A stretch of DNA of 64,000 nt from Pseudoalteromonas byunsanensis (GTDB lineage Bacteria; Pseudomonadota; Gammaproteobacteria; Enterobacterales; Alteromonadaceae): the NCBI RefSeq assembly GCF_001854475.1, contig NZ_MNAN01000031.1:268105-332104 (forward strand), in the 5' to 3' direction. Made by a program: the position numbers and the translations under genes. The notes beneath the pieces were generated by a model, which made no database searches, had not been told where the DNA came from, and saw only the letters and a program-made list of their open reading frames with translations. Positions 19,955-28,865 of this stretch are shown here, one piece after another (within the stretch, counting starts at the first letter, position 1; every line of letters begins with the position of its first letter).

Positions 19955-20914
19955 ATGGTTTTATCTTTTGTCATTCTGATTCTCGGATTTGTAGCATTAG
20001 TATGGAGTGCAGATCGCTTCGTTTTTGGTGCTGCAGCGCTCGCGCGCAATTTCGGTGTACCCACACTGATAGTTGGCCTTACCATCGTAGCGATGGGTTC
20101 ATCGGCACCTGAGATGATGGTCGCGGCTCAAGCCGCACTGGCAGATAAAACAGACACCGCTGTAGGTAATGCGGTGGGGTCAAATATTGCGAATATTTTA
20201 TTAGTGCTTGGTATTACAGCTTTGCTGCGCCCTTTATCAGTTAGCTCAGGCATATTAAAACGTGAGATGCCTTTACTTGTTCTAGTATCACTAGCAGCAT
20301 GGTTTATTGTTAGCGATGATCACTTTAGCTTTGTTGAAGGGGGGGCTTTGCTAATAGGATTTATTGCATTTTTACTGGCTTTGATCGTTATCACCAAAAA
20401 AAGTGGCAACAGCGACGACCCTCTGATCAACGAAGCCTGCGATGAAGTACCCGACAACGTTCCAACAAGAAAAGCTGTGTTCTGGCTAATCATCGGTATG
20501 GTATTGCTACCAGTCAGTTCTGCGTATTTAATTGATGCTGCCGTCGATATTGCAAAATATTTTGGTATGAGTGATCTACTGATAGGTCTAACCATTATTG
20601 CTATAGGTACCAGTTTGCCTGAGCTTGCTGCCTGTGTCGCTGGGGTTTTAAAACAAGAAGATGACCTTGCACTTGGTAACATAATTGGCTCTAATATATT
20701 CAATATATTAGCCGTACTGTCTATCGCTGGCATTATTAACCCAGCCAATATTGATATCAATATCGCTGGACGCGATATTTACATCATGCTTGGTGCGACT
20801 TTAGCATTGGTGTTTATGAGTCTTAGTTTTACTGGAACACGTCGCATTAATCGCTTTGAAGGTGGTCTTTTACTCGCTGCGTTTATTGGCTATATGTACT
20901 TCATCATTATGTAG
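19955..20914 (+). CDS. yrbG: Calcium/sodium antiporter YrbG (CaCA family)
   Basis: Membrane exchanger of 319 residues with two homologous halves, each carrying an alpha-repeat: GLTIVAMGSSAPEMMVA with GNAVGSNIANILLVLG in the first, and GLTIIAIGTSLPELAA with GNIIGSNIFNILAV in the second. These repeats form the ion-binding site. About ten helices are expected. It heads the kdsD-lpt-rpoN unit and is divergent from mlaF. The transported ion in vivo is not established for YrbG. Confidence 0.92.
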   Translation: MVLSFVILILGFVALVWSADRFVFGAAALARNFGVPTLIVGLTIVAMGSSAPEMMVAAQAALADKTDTAVGNAVGSNIANILLVLGITALLRPLSVSSGILKREMPLLVLVSLAAWFIVSDDHFSFVEGGALLIGFIAFLLALIVITKKSGNSDDPLINEACDEVPDNVPTRKAVFWLIIGMVLLPVSSAYLIDAAVDIAKYFGMSDLLIGLTIIAIGTSLPELAACVAGVLKQEDDLALGNIIGSNIFNILAVLSIAGIINPANIDINIAGRDIYIMLGATLALVFMSLSFTGTRRINRFEGGLLLAAFIGYMYFIIM

Positions 20915-20925
20915 GATCCACTTTC

Positions 20926-21897
20926 ATGTTATCAAAGCAGTTTATTGATACCGCTCAGCGAGTTATTGAAATAGAACGCCAAGCCATCGTTGAAATAGGC
21001 CAATATATTGACGCGCATTTTGCACGCGCTTGTCAGGCAATTTTTGATTGTCAGGGACGAACTATTGTCATTGGCATGGGGAAATCAGGGCATATTGGCA
21101 ACAAAATTGCTGCAACGTTTGCAAGTACGGGTACGCCTGCATTTTTCGTTCACCCTGGAGAAGCGAGCCATGGCGACCTGGGTATGATCACAAAGCAAGA
21201 CGTCGTATTGCTGATCTCTAACTCAGGTGAAACCAGTGAAGTTCTCAATATCATCCCAGTGATAAAACGTATCGGCGCAAAAATAATTGCCATGACGGGC
21301 AACCCACAATCATCGATGGCTAAACTAGCTGACGTCCACTTGAATATTGCAATTTCACAAGAAGCTTGCCCTCTAGGTCTTGCACCAACAGCCAGCACCA
21401 CAGCGACGCTCGTTATGGGTGATGCTCTTGCTGTTGCTCTTCTCGAAGCGAAGGGGTTTACTGCGGATGATTTTGCCCTTTCACACCCCGGTGGCTCACT
21501 TGGTAAACGTTTACTGCTCACATTAAACGAAATCATGCACAAAGATGAGCAAGTGCCAATCGTTTCTCATACAAGTACTATCAAAGACGCACTGTTTGAG
21601 ATGTCAGCGAAGGGACTGGGCATGACCACTGTTGTAAACGATCGCGATGAGTTAATTGGCATATTCACGGATGGTGATCTGCGGCGTATTATCGAACAAA
21701 GAGTTGATTTACACCACACACCTATTCACAAAGCTATGACGGTTAATTGCACAACAGCAACATCAGATATGTTGGCCGCAGAAGCTTTAAACATAATGGA
21801 AACGAAACGAATCAACGGCTTAGTTGTCATAGATGAAAGTAACCGCCCTATTGGCGCACTCAATACGCAAGACTTGCTACGAGCAGGAGTGCTGTAA
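20926..21897 (+). CDS. kdsD: D-arabinose-5-phosphate isomerase KdsD
   Basis: Converts ribulose-5-phosphate to arabinose-5-phosphate, the first step to KDO of lipopolysaccharide. The SIS domain (about 40-175, GMGKSGHIGNKIAATFASTG and SNSGETSEVL) and two CBS domains (about 205-265 and 270-323) are all present. Length 323 fits. In most relatives the next gene is kdsC, the KDO-8-phosphate phosphatase; here only a 36-codon ORF separates it from lptC. Confidence 0.95.
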   Translation: MLSKQFIDTAQRVIEIERQAIVEIGQYIDAHFARACQAIFDCQGRTIVIGMGKSGHIGNKIAATFASTGTPAFFVHPGEASHGDLGMITKQDVVLLISNSGETSEVLNIIPVIKRIGAKIIAMTGNPQSSMAKLADVHLNIAISQEACPLGLAPTASTTATLVMGDALAVALLEAKGFTADDFALSHPGGSLGKRLLLTLNEIMHKDEQVPIVSHTSTIKDALFEMSAKGLGMTTVVNDRDELIGIFTDGDLRRIIEQRVDLHHTPIHKAMTVNCTTATSDMLAAEALNIMETKRINGLVVIDESNRPIGALNTQDLLRAGVL

Positions 21898-21898
21898 C

Positions 21899-22009
21899 AT
21901 GAACTTAAACATGCTTAGAGCAGCTGAGCGCAATTCATTATTCATTCATCAAGCGCACTATAGTTTGAGTGTTGGTGTAACGCTACGATCACGTTTTGGA
22001 AACTTGTAA
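21899..22009 (+). CDS. Small ORF (36 codons) in the usual kdsC position
   Basis: An ATG begins one base after the kdsD stop and the TAA overlaps the lptC ATG by one base, so the frame is fitted exactly between two genes. The product is basic and polar (NMLRAAERNSLF, TLRSRFGNL) with no signal peptide or membrane helix. I find no clear likeness to either end of KdsC. It may be a linker ORF that keeps ribosomes on the message for lptC, a remnant, or a genuine small protein. Confidence 0.4.
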   Translation: MNLNMLRAAERNSLFIHQAHYSLSVGVTLRSRFGNL

Positions 22010-22563
22010 TGAGTAGTAGTCGAGTCATTTTATTTATTGTTTTTGTCATCGCAATGACCTGGCTGTGGTATCCATATTTGACACAAAAAGCACCAAAAAC
22101 AATTTCACAGAGCGACATTATTGCGAAACCCGATTATATCGCAACTGAGTTACAACAAACTTCATATAATGAGGCTGGAATTAGAACTTATACGGTTACG
22201 GCCGTTAAAATGGAGCTCTATCAAGATCTTGGATTTAGCCATTTTACCGCACCGGTGTTTAATTTGTATAACGGCTCTCAGAGCTGGCTGATCTCTTCCC
22301 AAGAAGCCACTTTGTATGAAAATAATACGTTAATGTTAGAAGGTAATGTAGAAGCTCAAAATCTCACAACGGGTGCGATGATCACTTTGATAAAAGCGGA
22401 CAATATACGCGTTGAAATTAATGAGCGACTAATGCAGTCGGAAAGGCCTGTTGAAATCACAGGTCCTAGTTTAAAAATTACCGGTAAAGGTCTCTATGCC
22501 GATTTAAACACCGATATAATTGAATTAATAAACCATACTCGAACTATTTATTATGACCAATAA
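22009..22563 (+). CDS. lptC: LPS export protein LptC
   Basis: Bitopic inner-membrane protein that takes LPS from LptB2FG and passes it to LptA. One N-terminal helix (about 5-23) is followed by a beta-jellyroll domain; RTYTVTAVKMELYQDLGFSHFTAPVF and EGNVEAQN are typical. The 184-residue length is near the E. coli 191. The stop lies 11 bases inside lptA. Confidence 0.92.
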   Translation: MSSSRVILFIVFVIAMTWLWYPYLTQKAPKTISQSDIIAKPDYIATELQQTSYNEAGIRTYTVTAVKMELYQDLGFSHFTAPVFNLYNGSQSWLISSQEATLYENNTLMLEGNVEAQNLTTGAMITLIKADNIRVEINERLMQSERPVEITGPSLKITGKGLYADLNTDIIELINHTRTIYYDQ

Positions 22564-23080
22564 ATTATTATTTACCGTAACCATACTTGGGTTGCTAATG
22601 TGCCAAAGCGTTAACGCTCAGCCAAACAAAGTGACCAGTGAGGTTTCTATTAAAGCTGGTAAACAGCAAGCTATGCTAAAAACCAATATTGGTATATTTG
22701 AGCAAAATGTAGAGATCATTCATGGCAACCGAAAAATCAATGCAGATAGGTTAGAGGTTCATCGCCGAGAAGAATTAGGTGATAATAAACAACTACTTGT
22801 AGCAACAGGAAACCCAGCCCGCTTCTCTGAAAAGCAGTCCGATGGCAGCGAGCTTACCGCCAGCGCTCAAGAGATCCGCTATGATGTTGCCAACCGTACT
22901 CTGGTTATCAAAGGAAACGCAACCATTAACCAATCTGGACAAATTATCCAAGCTCAATCAATTACCTATGACATGGAAAAACAGCTTATCAGTGCTGAAA
23001 GAGGTGAGCAAGATAGCGCACGCGTGCATACCATTCTGGTACCTGAGAAAAAGCCAAAAAATCCAGATCAAGGTAAATAA
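22553..23080 (+). CDS. lptA: LPS transport periplasmic protein LptA
   Basis: Periplasmic bridge protein made of repeated beta-jellyroll strands that carries LPS across the periplasm. A signal peptide ends at about VNA (23), and the OstA/LptA core follows ([25 protein letters not shown], later [27 protein letters not shown]). The start overlaps lptC, so translation is coupled. Confidence 0.93.
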   Translation: MTNKLLFTVTILGLLMCQSVNAQPNKVTSEVSIKAGKQQAMLKTNIGIFEQNVEIIHGNRKINADRLEVHRREELGDNKQLLVATGNPARFSEKQSDGSELTASAQEIRYDVANRTLVIKGNATINQSGQIIQAQSITYDMEKQLISAERGEQDSARVHTILVPEKKPKNPDQGK

Positions 23081-23082
23081 TT

Positions 23083-23808
23083 ATGAGTGTATTAACCGCA
23101 ACGGCTCTGGCCAAGAGCTACAAGGGCCGACAAGTTGTCAAAAATGTTAGCCTAAGTGTTGAAGCTGGTAGCATTGTGGGCTTACTCGGTCCCAATGGCG
23201 CAGGTAAAACAACTAGCTTTTATATGATTGTTGGTCTTGTTCCAAGTGATCATGGTACGGTTTGTATTAACGACCATGATATTACGCTGTTACCTATGCA
23301 TAACCGTGCTCGCCTCGGTATAGGTTATTTACCACAAGAATCATCCATCTTCAGAAAGCTAACAGTGTATCAGAACTTGATGGCTATTCTAGAAACGCGC
23401 AATTCATTAAACAAAACAGCTAGAGAACAAGTTTTAAACGAGTTATTGGACGAGTTCAATATCCAACATATCCGTGACAGTTTAGGTATGGCTTTATCTG
23501 GTGGTGAACGACGTCGTGTTGAAATTGCTCGCGCTTTAGCCGCTAATCCAAAATTTATCCTGCTAGATGAGCCTTTTGCTGGTGTTGATCCCATTTCAGT
23601 GTTAGATATAAAGAAGATAATCGAACATTTAAAAAATAGAGGGATCGGTGTACTGATCACCGACCACAATGTTCGAGAAACCCTTGATGTATGTGAAAAA
23701 GCCTACATAGTATCACACGGTGAACTGATCGCATCTGGTACGCCTGAACATGTTTTAGCGGATCAAACAGTAAGAGATGTCTACCTTGGTGAACAATTCA
23801 GGCTATAG
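23083..23808 (+). CDS. lptB: LPS export ABC transporter ATPase LptB
   Basis: Cytoplasmic ATPase that powers LPS extraction. The 241 residues contain Walker A GPNGAGKT, the signature [16 protein letters not shown] and Walker [17 protein letters not shown], followed by the H-loop in [11 protein letters not shown]. The LptB-type sequence is clear. It begins two bases after lptA. Confidence 0.97.
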   Translation: MSVLTATALAKSYKGRQVVKNVSLSVEAGSIVGLLGPNGAGKTTSFYMIVGLVPSDHGTVCINDHDITLLPMHNRARLGIGYLPQESSIFRKLTVYQNLMAILETRNSLNKTAREQVLNELLDEFNIQHIRDSLGMALSGGERRRVEIARALAANPKFILLDEPFAGVDPISVLDIKKIIEHLKNRGIGVLITDHNVRETLDVCEKAYIVSHGELIASGTPEHVLADQTVRDVYLGEQFRL

Positions 23809-23865
23809 TTAATATACGCTTGGTCACAATAATAAATAGAGAATGAGAAGGATTGTTAAAGGTAC

Positions 23866-25383
23866 ATGAGGCAATCGTTACAGCTGCGCATGGGGCAGCA
23901 ACTTACCATGACACCACAGTTACAGCAGGCTATTCGTTTGCTGCAATTGAGTACGCTGGATCTACAACAAGAAATTCAAGAAGCGCTCGATAGCAATCCG
24001 CTGCTTGAAATAGAAGAGTCTGATTCCGATTCTGACCTCGATAATGACGCCCAGGAAAAAAATGGTAAAGATAATAGCCATGACGATGCAAACCAAGAGC
24101 AAGACACATACGAAGTAGAAGCCGTAAGCGACTATGAAATGGACTCCGATGCGGCACTAAGCAAAGACACCGTAAGCGAAGAGCTAGCCATGGATGTTAC
24201 TTGGGATGAGTACATGAGTGCTGCTCCAGCAGCCAGCAGCGGTCCGATGCCCGAAGACGAAACGGTATATCAGGGTGAAACGACTGAAACACTCCATGAA
24301 TACTTGATGTGGCAACTCGAACTCACGCCTTTTAGTCCTACTGATCATGGTATCGCAGTCGCTATCGTTGAAGCGATTGATGATAACGGCACGCTAACCC
24401 TGAGCACCGAAGATATTCTTGAGAGTCTTAATGATGGCAATACCGAAGAACAAATCGAATTAGATGAGGTTGAGGCGGTATTAAAACGTATTCAATTGTT
24501 CGATCCAGTGGGAATTGGCGCACGTAGTTTGCAAGAGTGCCTGTGTATTCAGCTAAACCAATTTGATCCGGCAATCACACCTTGGCTCAAAGAAACCAAA
24601 ATGATCCTCAATGAGCACATAGACCTACTAGCGAGCCGTGATTATCGCACCTTGATGAAAAAAACAAAACTCAAGGAAGCTGAGCTCAAAGAAATTATGA
24701 CTCTGATTCACACACTTAACCCAAAGCCCGCCGCGAGTATTATTCGGGAAGAGTCAGAATATGTGATCCCTGATGTTTCAGTTAAAAAAATCAAAGGCCG
24801 CTGGGTGGTTGAACTAAATCCAGATTGTATGCCCAAAATCAGAGTAAATGATCACTACGCAGCCATGTCTCGCTCTGTAAAATCAAGCACTGATAGCCAA
24901 TTTATTCGCTCCCACCTTCAAGAAGCTAAATGGTTCATTAAGAGCTTAGAAAGCAGAAATGAAACATTAATGAAAGTTACTAATTGCATTGTTCAACAAC
25001 AACAGGCATTCTTTGAACATGGTCCTGAAGCAATGCGACCTATGGTGTTAAATGATGTGGCTGAAATGGTAGAAATGCACGAATCTACCATCTCTCGAGT
25101 TACCACTCAAAAATATATGCATACACCTAGGGGCATTTTTGAGTTGAAATACTTCTTCTCAAGCCATGTGAGTACAGAAAACGGAGGAGAGTGTTCATCC
25201 ACAGCGATTCGAGCACTTATCAAAAAGCTAGTTGCTGCAGAAAATACCGCCAAACCATTAAGCGATAGTAAAATAGCAGACATCCTAGCAGAGCAAGGAA
25301 TAAAGGTGGCCCGACGCACCATAGCAAAATATCGGGAGTCGTTAGCCATTCCACCGTCCAATCAGCGCAAGAGCTTGATTTAG
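23866..25383 (+). CDS. rpoN: RNA polymerase sigma-54 factor RpoN
   Basis: Sigma factor for enhancer-dependent promoters with -24/-12 elements. Region I is the glutamine-rich N-terminus ([20 protein letters not shown], about 1-50), region II is the acidic linker (about 50-120), and region III holds the core- and DNA-binding parts, ending with the RpoN box [12 protein letters not shown] near residue 488. The 505 residues are full length. Downstream hpf, ptsN, rapZ and npr complete the usual rpoN operon. Confidence 0.97.
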   Translation: MRQSLQLRMGQQLTMTPQLQQAIRLLQLSTLDLQQEIQEALDSNPLLEIEESDSDSDLDNDAQEKNGKDNSHDDANQEQDTYEVEAVSDYEMDSDAALSKDTVSEELAMDVTWDEYMSAAPAASSGPMPEDETVYQGETTETLHEYLMWQLELTPFSPTDHGIAVAIVEAIDDNGTLTLSTEDILESLNDGNTEEQIELDEVEAVLKRIQLFDPVGIGARSLQECLCIQLNQFDPAITPWLKETKMILNEHIDLLASRDYRTLMKKTKLKEAELKEIMTLIHTLNPKPAASIIREESEYVIPDVSVKKIKGRWVVELNPDCMPKIRVNDHYAAMSRSVKSSTDSQFIRSHLQEAKWFIKSLESRNETLMKVTNCIVQQQQAFFEHGPEAMRPMVLNDVAEMVEMHESTISRVTTQKYMHTPRGIFELKYFFSSHVSTENGGECSSTAIRALIKKLVAAENTAKPLSDSKIADILAEQGIKVARRTIAKYRESLAIPPSNQRKSLI

Positions 25384-25410
25384 ACGTAATACCAAAGAAG
25401 GAAAATGCTT

Positions 25411-25698
25411 ATGCAACTAAATTTAACTGGTCGTCATGTAGAAATCACAGATTCATTAAGAGACTATGTAACCAACAAGTTTGCGAAGCTGGAAAGGCAT
25501 TTTGATCACATTAATAATGTGCATGTGATCTTAGATGTTGAAAAGCTGGTCCAAAAGGCCGAAGCCACCTTACACGTCAATGGTGGAGAGTTATTTGCTT
25601 CAACTGAACATCAAGATATGTATGCTGCGATCGATGGGCTTATTGATAAGCTAGATCGCCAAGTAATTAAACACAAAGAGAAGCTTACTCGACACTAA
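25411..25698 (+). CDS. hpf: Ribosome hibernation promoting factor HPF
   Basis: Short-type HPF of 95 residues that binds the 30S decoding channel and promotes 100S dimers in stationary phase. The start MQLNLTGRHVEITDSLRDYV and TLHVNGGELFAS are diagnostic. I use the ATG at 25411 by comparison with E. coli; an ATG two codons earlier (25405) is also served by the AAGGA sequence. Confidence 0.93.
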   Translation: MQLNLTGRHVEITDSLRDYVTNKFAKLERHFDHINNVHVILDVEKLVQKAEATLHVNGGELFASTEHQDMYAAIDGLIDKLDRQVIKHKEKLTRH

Positions 25699-25700
25699 TC

Positions 25701-26153
25701 ATGAAATTAAGCTCACTTATAAATAAGGACTGCAGCAAGGCTGCGGTCCTTTTTAATAGCAAAAAACGGGTTCTCGAATACATCAGTGAACTAGCTCATG
25801 AACAGCTCCCTGAGCTAAGTCAGCATGATATTTTAAATGCATTGATGAGCAGAGAAAAACTCGGAAGCACTGGCATTGGTAAAGGCATAGCAATCCCGCA
25901 TGGCCGCATTGAAGGTATCGATGAAGTCACTGCAATGCTACTAGTAAATCAGCAAGGTATTCCCTTTGATGCTATCGATAATCGCCCAGTTGATATATTT
26001 CTCGCGTTGATAGTCCCAGAGGGTGACAATCAACAACATTTGAAAACTCTAGCTGCTATTGCTGAAAAGCTAAATAATAAAGAATTCTGTAAACAACTAC
26101 GCAATGCTGGTAATGACGAGGAACTTTATGCCATTATTGCTTCAGCAGAGTAG
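25701..26153 (+). CDS. ptsN: Nitrogen PTS enzyme IIA (PtsN)
   Basis: EIIA-Ntr of 150 residues, the phosphoacceptor at the end of the PtsP-Npr chain, which regulates potassium uptake and other targets by direct binding. The phosphorylated histidine is His67 in GIAIPHGR. It begins two bases after hpf. Codons 9 to 18 coincide with a terminator-like hairpin (25725-25754), described separately, which may limit how much transcript passes from hpf into ptsN. Confidence 0.95.
   Translation: MKLSSLINKDCSKAAVLFNSKKRVLEYISELAHEQLPELSQHDILNALMSREKLGSTGIGKGIAIPHGRIEGIDEVTAMLLVNQQGIPFDAIDNRPVDIFLALIVPEGDNQQHLKTLAAIAEKLNNKEFCKQLRNAGNDEELYAIIASAE
25725..25754 (+). terminator. Terminator-like hairpin inside the 5' end of ptsN
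   Basis: AAGGACTGCAGC pairs with GCTGCGGTCCTT through twelve pairs (one T:G wobble) around a three-base loop and is followed by a run of T up to 25754. The shape is that of an intrinsic terminator, yet it lies in coding sequence 24 bases after the ptsN ATG. It could end hpf transcripts unless ribosomes translating ptsN disrupt it. Confidence 0.65.
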
Positions 26154-26171
26154 GTTACTAAAGGAAGCATA

Positions 26172-27017
26172 ATGGAATTAATCATCATTAGCGGCCGCTC
26201 GGGTTCTGGAAAGTCAGTCGCATTGCGTGTGCTCGAAGACTTAGGATATTACTGCGTTGATAACATTCCAGTTAACCTGCTGCCGTCATTAGTACGCAGC
26301 GTATCCGACAATTATGATAAAATTGCCGTTAGTATAGATGTGCGCAATCTCCCAAAAGAACAACAAGACTTTAACGATATCCTAGAGTACTTGCCAGGCT
26401 TTGCGAACCCGATGTTGTTTTACCTTGATAGTGATGACAACACGCTAATCAGGCGTTTTTCAGAAACTCGTCGCCTGCATCCATTATCTATGCATGATCT
26501 GCCTTTAGATTTGGCAATAAAAGCTGAAAAAAAGCTACTAGATGTACTCACTACCCGTGCAGATGTCCTGATAGACACCACCGATTTGAGCGTTCACCAA
26601 TTGGCAGAAACCATCCGAGAGCGAATTTTAGGTAAGAAAGACAAACAGCTTATCGTAACCTTTCAATCATTTGGATTTAAGCACGGTATACCTAAAGAAG
26701 CTGACTTTGTCTTTGACGCACGTTTTTTGCCCAATCCCCATTGGGAACCTGAACTAAAGCCATTGACTGGTTTAGATCAACCCGTTAAAGATTATTTGGC
26801 AAGTCACAGCATCGTACAAAAATTTACGTGGCAAATTCAAACTTTCGTGCAAACTTGGTTACCCCACCTTGAGCGCAATAATCGTAGTTATTTAACCATT
26901 GCTATTGGCTGTACTGGCGGGCAACACCGCTCTGTTTATTTAGCACAAACAATTGGTGAAAGCTTTGCACGTACACATCCAAACATAAAAATTCGCCACA
27001 GAGAACAAGATACCTGA
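26172..27017 (+). CDS. rapZ: RNase adapter protein RapZ
   Basis: Adapter that recruits RNase E to the small RNA GlmZ and so sets glucosamine-6-phosphate synthase levels. The 281 residues have Walker A GRSGSGKS at 8-15, CVDNIPVNLLP, and the C-terminal sensing domain with FQSFGFKHGIP, DARFLPNPHW and CTGGQHRSVY. It lies in the standard ptsN-rapZ-npr order. Confidence 0.96.
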   Translation: MELIIISGRSGSGKSVALRVLEDLGYYCVDNIPVNLLPSLVRSVSDNYDKIAVSIDVRNLPKEQQDFNDILEYLPGFANPMLFYLDSDDNTLIRRFSETRRLHPLSMHDLPLDLAIKAEKKLLDVLTTRADVLIDTTDLSVHQLAETIRERILGKKDKQLIVTFQSFGFKHGIPKEADFVFDARFLPNPHWEPELKPLTGLDQPVKDYLASHSIVQKFTWQIQTFVQTWLPHLERNNRSYLTIAIGCTGGQHRSVYLAQTIGESFARTHPNIKIRHREQDT

Positions 27018-27021
27018 CTTT

Positions 27022-27294
27022 ATGCGTTGTGAAGATACTTTCTTAATTCAAAACAAATGTGGATTACACGCCAGAGCGGCTTCCGTCCTTGCTCAATTAG
27101 CGGTCAAATTCGATGCACAAATTACCTTATATCAGGATGATAAATCTGCCGATGGTCACAGCGTATTAGCATTACTGCTACTAGAAAGTAGTCAAGGCAA
27201 AGAAGTCAAGGTCGTTTGTGATGGTCCTGATGCACAAGGAGCTCTACAAGCAATTGGTGAGCTCATCGCTCAAAAGTTTCATGAACAAGAATAA
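27022..27294 (+). CDS. ptsO: Phosphocarrier protein NPr
   Basis: HPr paralogue of the nitrogen PTS that passes phosphate from PtsP to PtsN. The 90-residue protein has the active histidine His16 in CGLHARAASVLAQLA and the LLLLESSQGKEV segment around the usual regulatory serine. It is last in the rpoN unit. Confidence 0.93.
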   Translation: MRCEDTFLIQNKCGLHARAASVLAQLAVKFDAQITLYQDDKSADGHSVLALLLLESSQGKEVKVVCDGPDAQGALQAIGELIAQKFHEQE

Positions 27295-27471
27295 GTTAGC
27301 AAATATATCTTATATATAAAATCCTCTTAGATACTTGGTAAGCAGGCAGAATTTACGTTAAACTCTTAGGCAATGAGTTGTGCCTGACTTTCCTTGTCAT
27401 ACCCTAGCTGGCTCTTCAGCTTCTCCTTAGGCACTCAAGTTAATAATAACCAAAGAATTTGAAGGAAGCCT
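27295..27471. other. Intergenic region upstream of mgtE
   Basis: The 177 bases carry no gene. A small dyad AGGCA/TGCCT lies near 27369-27388 and AAGGAAG precedes the mgtE ATG. I looked for a magnesium M-box riboswitch and did not recognise one. No strong terminator for the rpoN unit is visible. Confidence 0.4.
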
Positions 27472-28830
27472 ATGCCTGAAGCCCTTGAACAAGACTATAC
27501 ACTGCAACAGCTGCAACAAGTAACGCAGGCATTAAATAGTGGACAGTTTGTTCAAGTCAGACGTATTTTGGCTGAAACAGCACCATGTGACACCGCACTA
27601 CTACTTGAGTCTTCCCCACACAAGGTTCGTCGCCAACTTTGGCAACTTGTTGACCCTGATATTCAGGGGGATGTACTGGAAGAACTCTCTGAAGATGTTC
27701 GTCTTAGTATCATTGTCCAGATGGAGCCCGAGCTCATTGCCGCTGCTACCGAAGACATGGATGACGATGACCTTGGTGAAGTACTTAGAAGCTTACCTGA
27801 AACGGTCTATCAAGATGTTGTCGGTGCGATGGATGCTCAAGACAGAGAGCGTGCGACTCAGGCTTTATCTTATCAGGAGCGATCTGCCGGTGCATTGATG
27901 AACACCGACACGGTCACCATTCGCCCAGATGTCTCTCTAGATGTAGTACTCAGATACCTAAGGCTCAGAGGCGAGCTTCCAGATGGCACCGATGATCTTT
28001 ACGTGGTTGATAAAGATAACTGTTTTATAGGGGCTCTATCACTTAATAGCCTACTGACAAATTCGCCCGAAAAGCTAGTCCGTGATTTGATGGATACAGA
28101 AAAAGAGTCGATTCCCATCACCATGGAAGAAAAAGAAGTAGCGCAACTATTTGAACGCCACAATTGGATTTCTGCTGCGGTTGTTGATGACAATGCACAT
28201 TTGTTAGGTCGTATCACCATCGACGATATTGTTGATGTTATTCGTGAAGATGCTGAACACAGCTTAATGAGCATGGCTGGTCTTGATGATGAGGAAGATA
28301 CCTTTGCACCAGTGTTCAAAAGCTCTAAGCGTCGTTCAATTTGGTTGGGTATCAACTTGCTCACGGCGCTTTTAGCAGCCTTTGTTGCCAGCTTCTTTGA
28401 AAGTACGCTCGACATTCTACCATTTTTAGCTGTACTCAACGGGATTGTTCCCAGTATGGGAGGCGTTGCAGGTAGCCAAACATTAACTTTGGTTATTCGT
28501 GGTATTGCTTTAGGTCACATAAACCAAACCAACCAACGGTTTATCCTCAGTAAAGAGCTTGCTATCGGTGCACTCAATGGTGTGCTCTGGTCTATTCTGA
28601 TTGCTGGGGTCGTCGCATTATGGCGATGGGATTTTGTGCTAGGTGCAGTGATTGCTTTTGCTATGTTTATGAACTTGCTAGCGGCGGGTATAGCCGGTGC
28701 AAGTATTCCCATTATTTTAAAACGCATGAAGATAGACCCTGCATTAGCAGGCAGTGTGGTATTGACTACTGTGACTGATATTGTAGGGATTTTTGCCTTC
28801 CTCGGTACAGCGACTTGGTTCTTAGTTTAA
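27472..28830 (+). CDS. mgtE: Magnesium transporter MgtE
   Basis: Homodimeric Mg2+ channel gated by internal magnesium. Residues of about 20-130 form the acidic superhelical N-domain, about 135-255 the paired CBS domains (RSAGALMNTDTVTIRPD and ITIDDIVDVIREDAEH), and about 285-452 the five-helix pore domain, with NGIVPSMGGVAGSQTLTLVIRG and the pore aspartate region KIDPALAGSVVLTTVTDIVG. Length of 452 is standard. It has its own upstream region and a terminator at 28837. Confidence 0.96.
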   Translation: MPEALEQDYTLQQLQQVTQALNSGQFVQVRRILAETAPCDTALLLESSPHKVRRQLWQLVDPDIQGDVLEELSEDVRLSIIVQMEPELIAAATEDMDDDDLGEVLRSLPETVYQDVVGAMDAQDRERATQALSYQERSAGALMNTDTVTIRPDVSLDVVLRYLRLRGELPDGTDDLYVVDKDNCFIGALSLNSLLTNSPEKLVRDLMDTEKESIPITMEEKEVAQLFERHNWISAAVVDDNAHLLGRITIDDIVDVIREDAEHSLMSMAGLDDEEDTFAPVFKSSKRRSIWLGINLLTALLAAFVASFFESTLDILPFLAVLNGIVPSMGGVAGSQTLTLVIRGIALGHINQTNQRFILSKELAIGALNGVLWSILIAGVVALWRWDFVLGAVIAFAMFMNLLAAGIAGASIPIILKRMKIDPALAGSVVLTTVTDIVGIFAFLGTATWFLV

Positions 28831-28836
28831 TCACGA

Positions 28837-28860
28837 AAGGGGCTATATCGCCCCTTGTTT
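28837..28860. terminator. Terminator between mgtE and pmbA
   Basis: AAGGGGC and GCCCCTT arms with a six-base loop TATATC lie between two convergent genes and are followed by a weak T-rich stretch. Confidence 0.75.
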
Positions 28861-28865
28861 ATTCT

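Noticed and set aside
21899..22009. The 36-codon ORF as a remnant of kdsC
   Set aside because: Its residues do not resemble the phosphatase motifs or the C-terminal end of KdsC, so I describe it only as a small ORF.
27295..27471. M-box magnesium riboswitch before mgtE
   Set aside because: The region is only 177 bases and lacks the long multi-helix structure; only a minor 5-bp dyad is visible.
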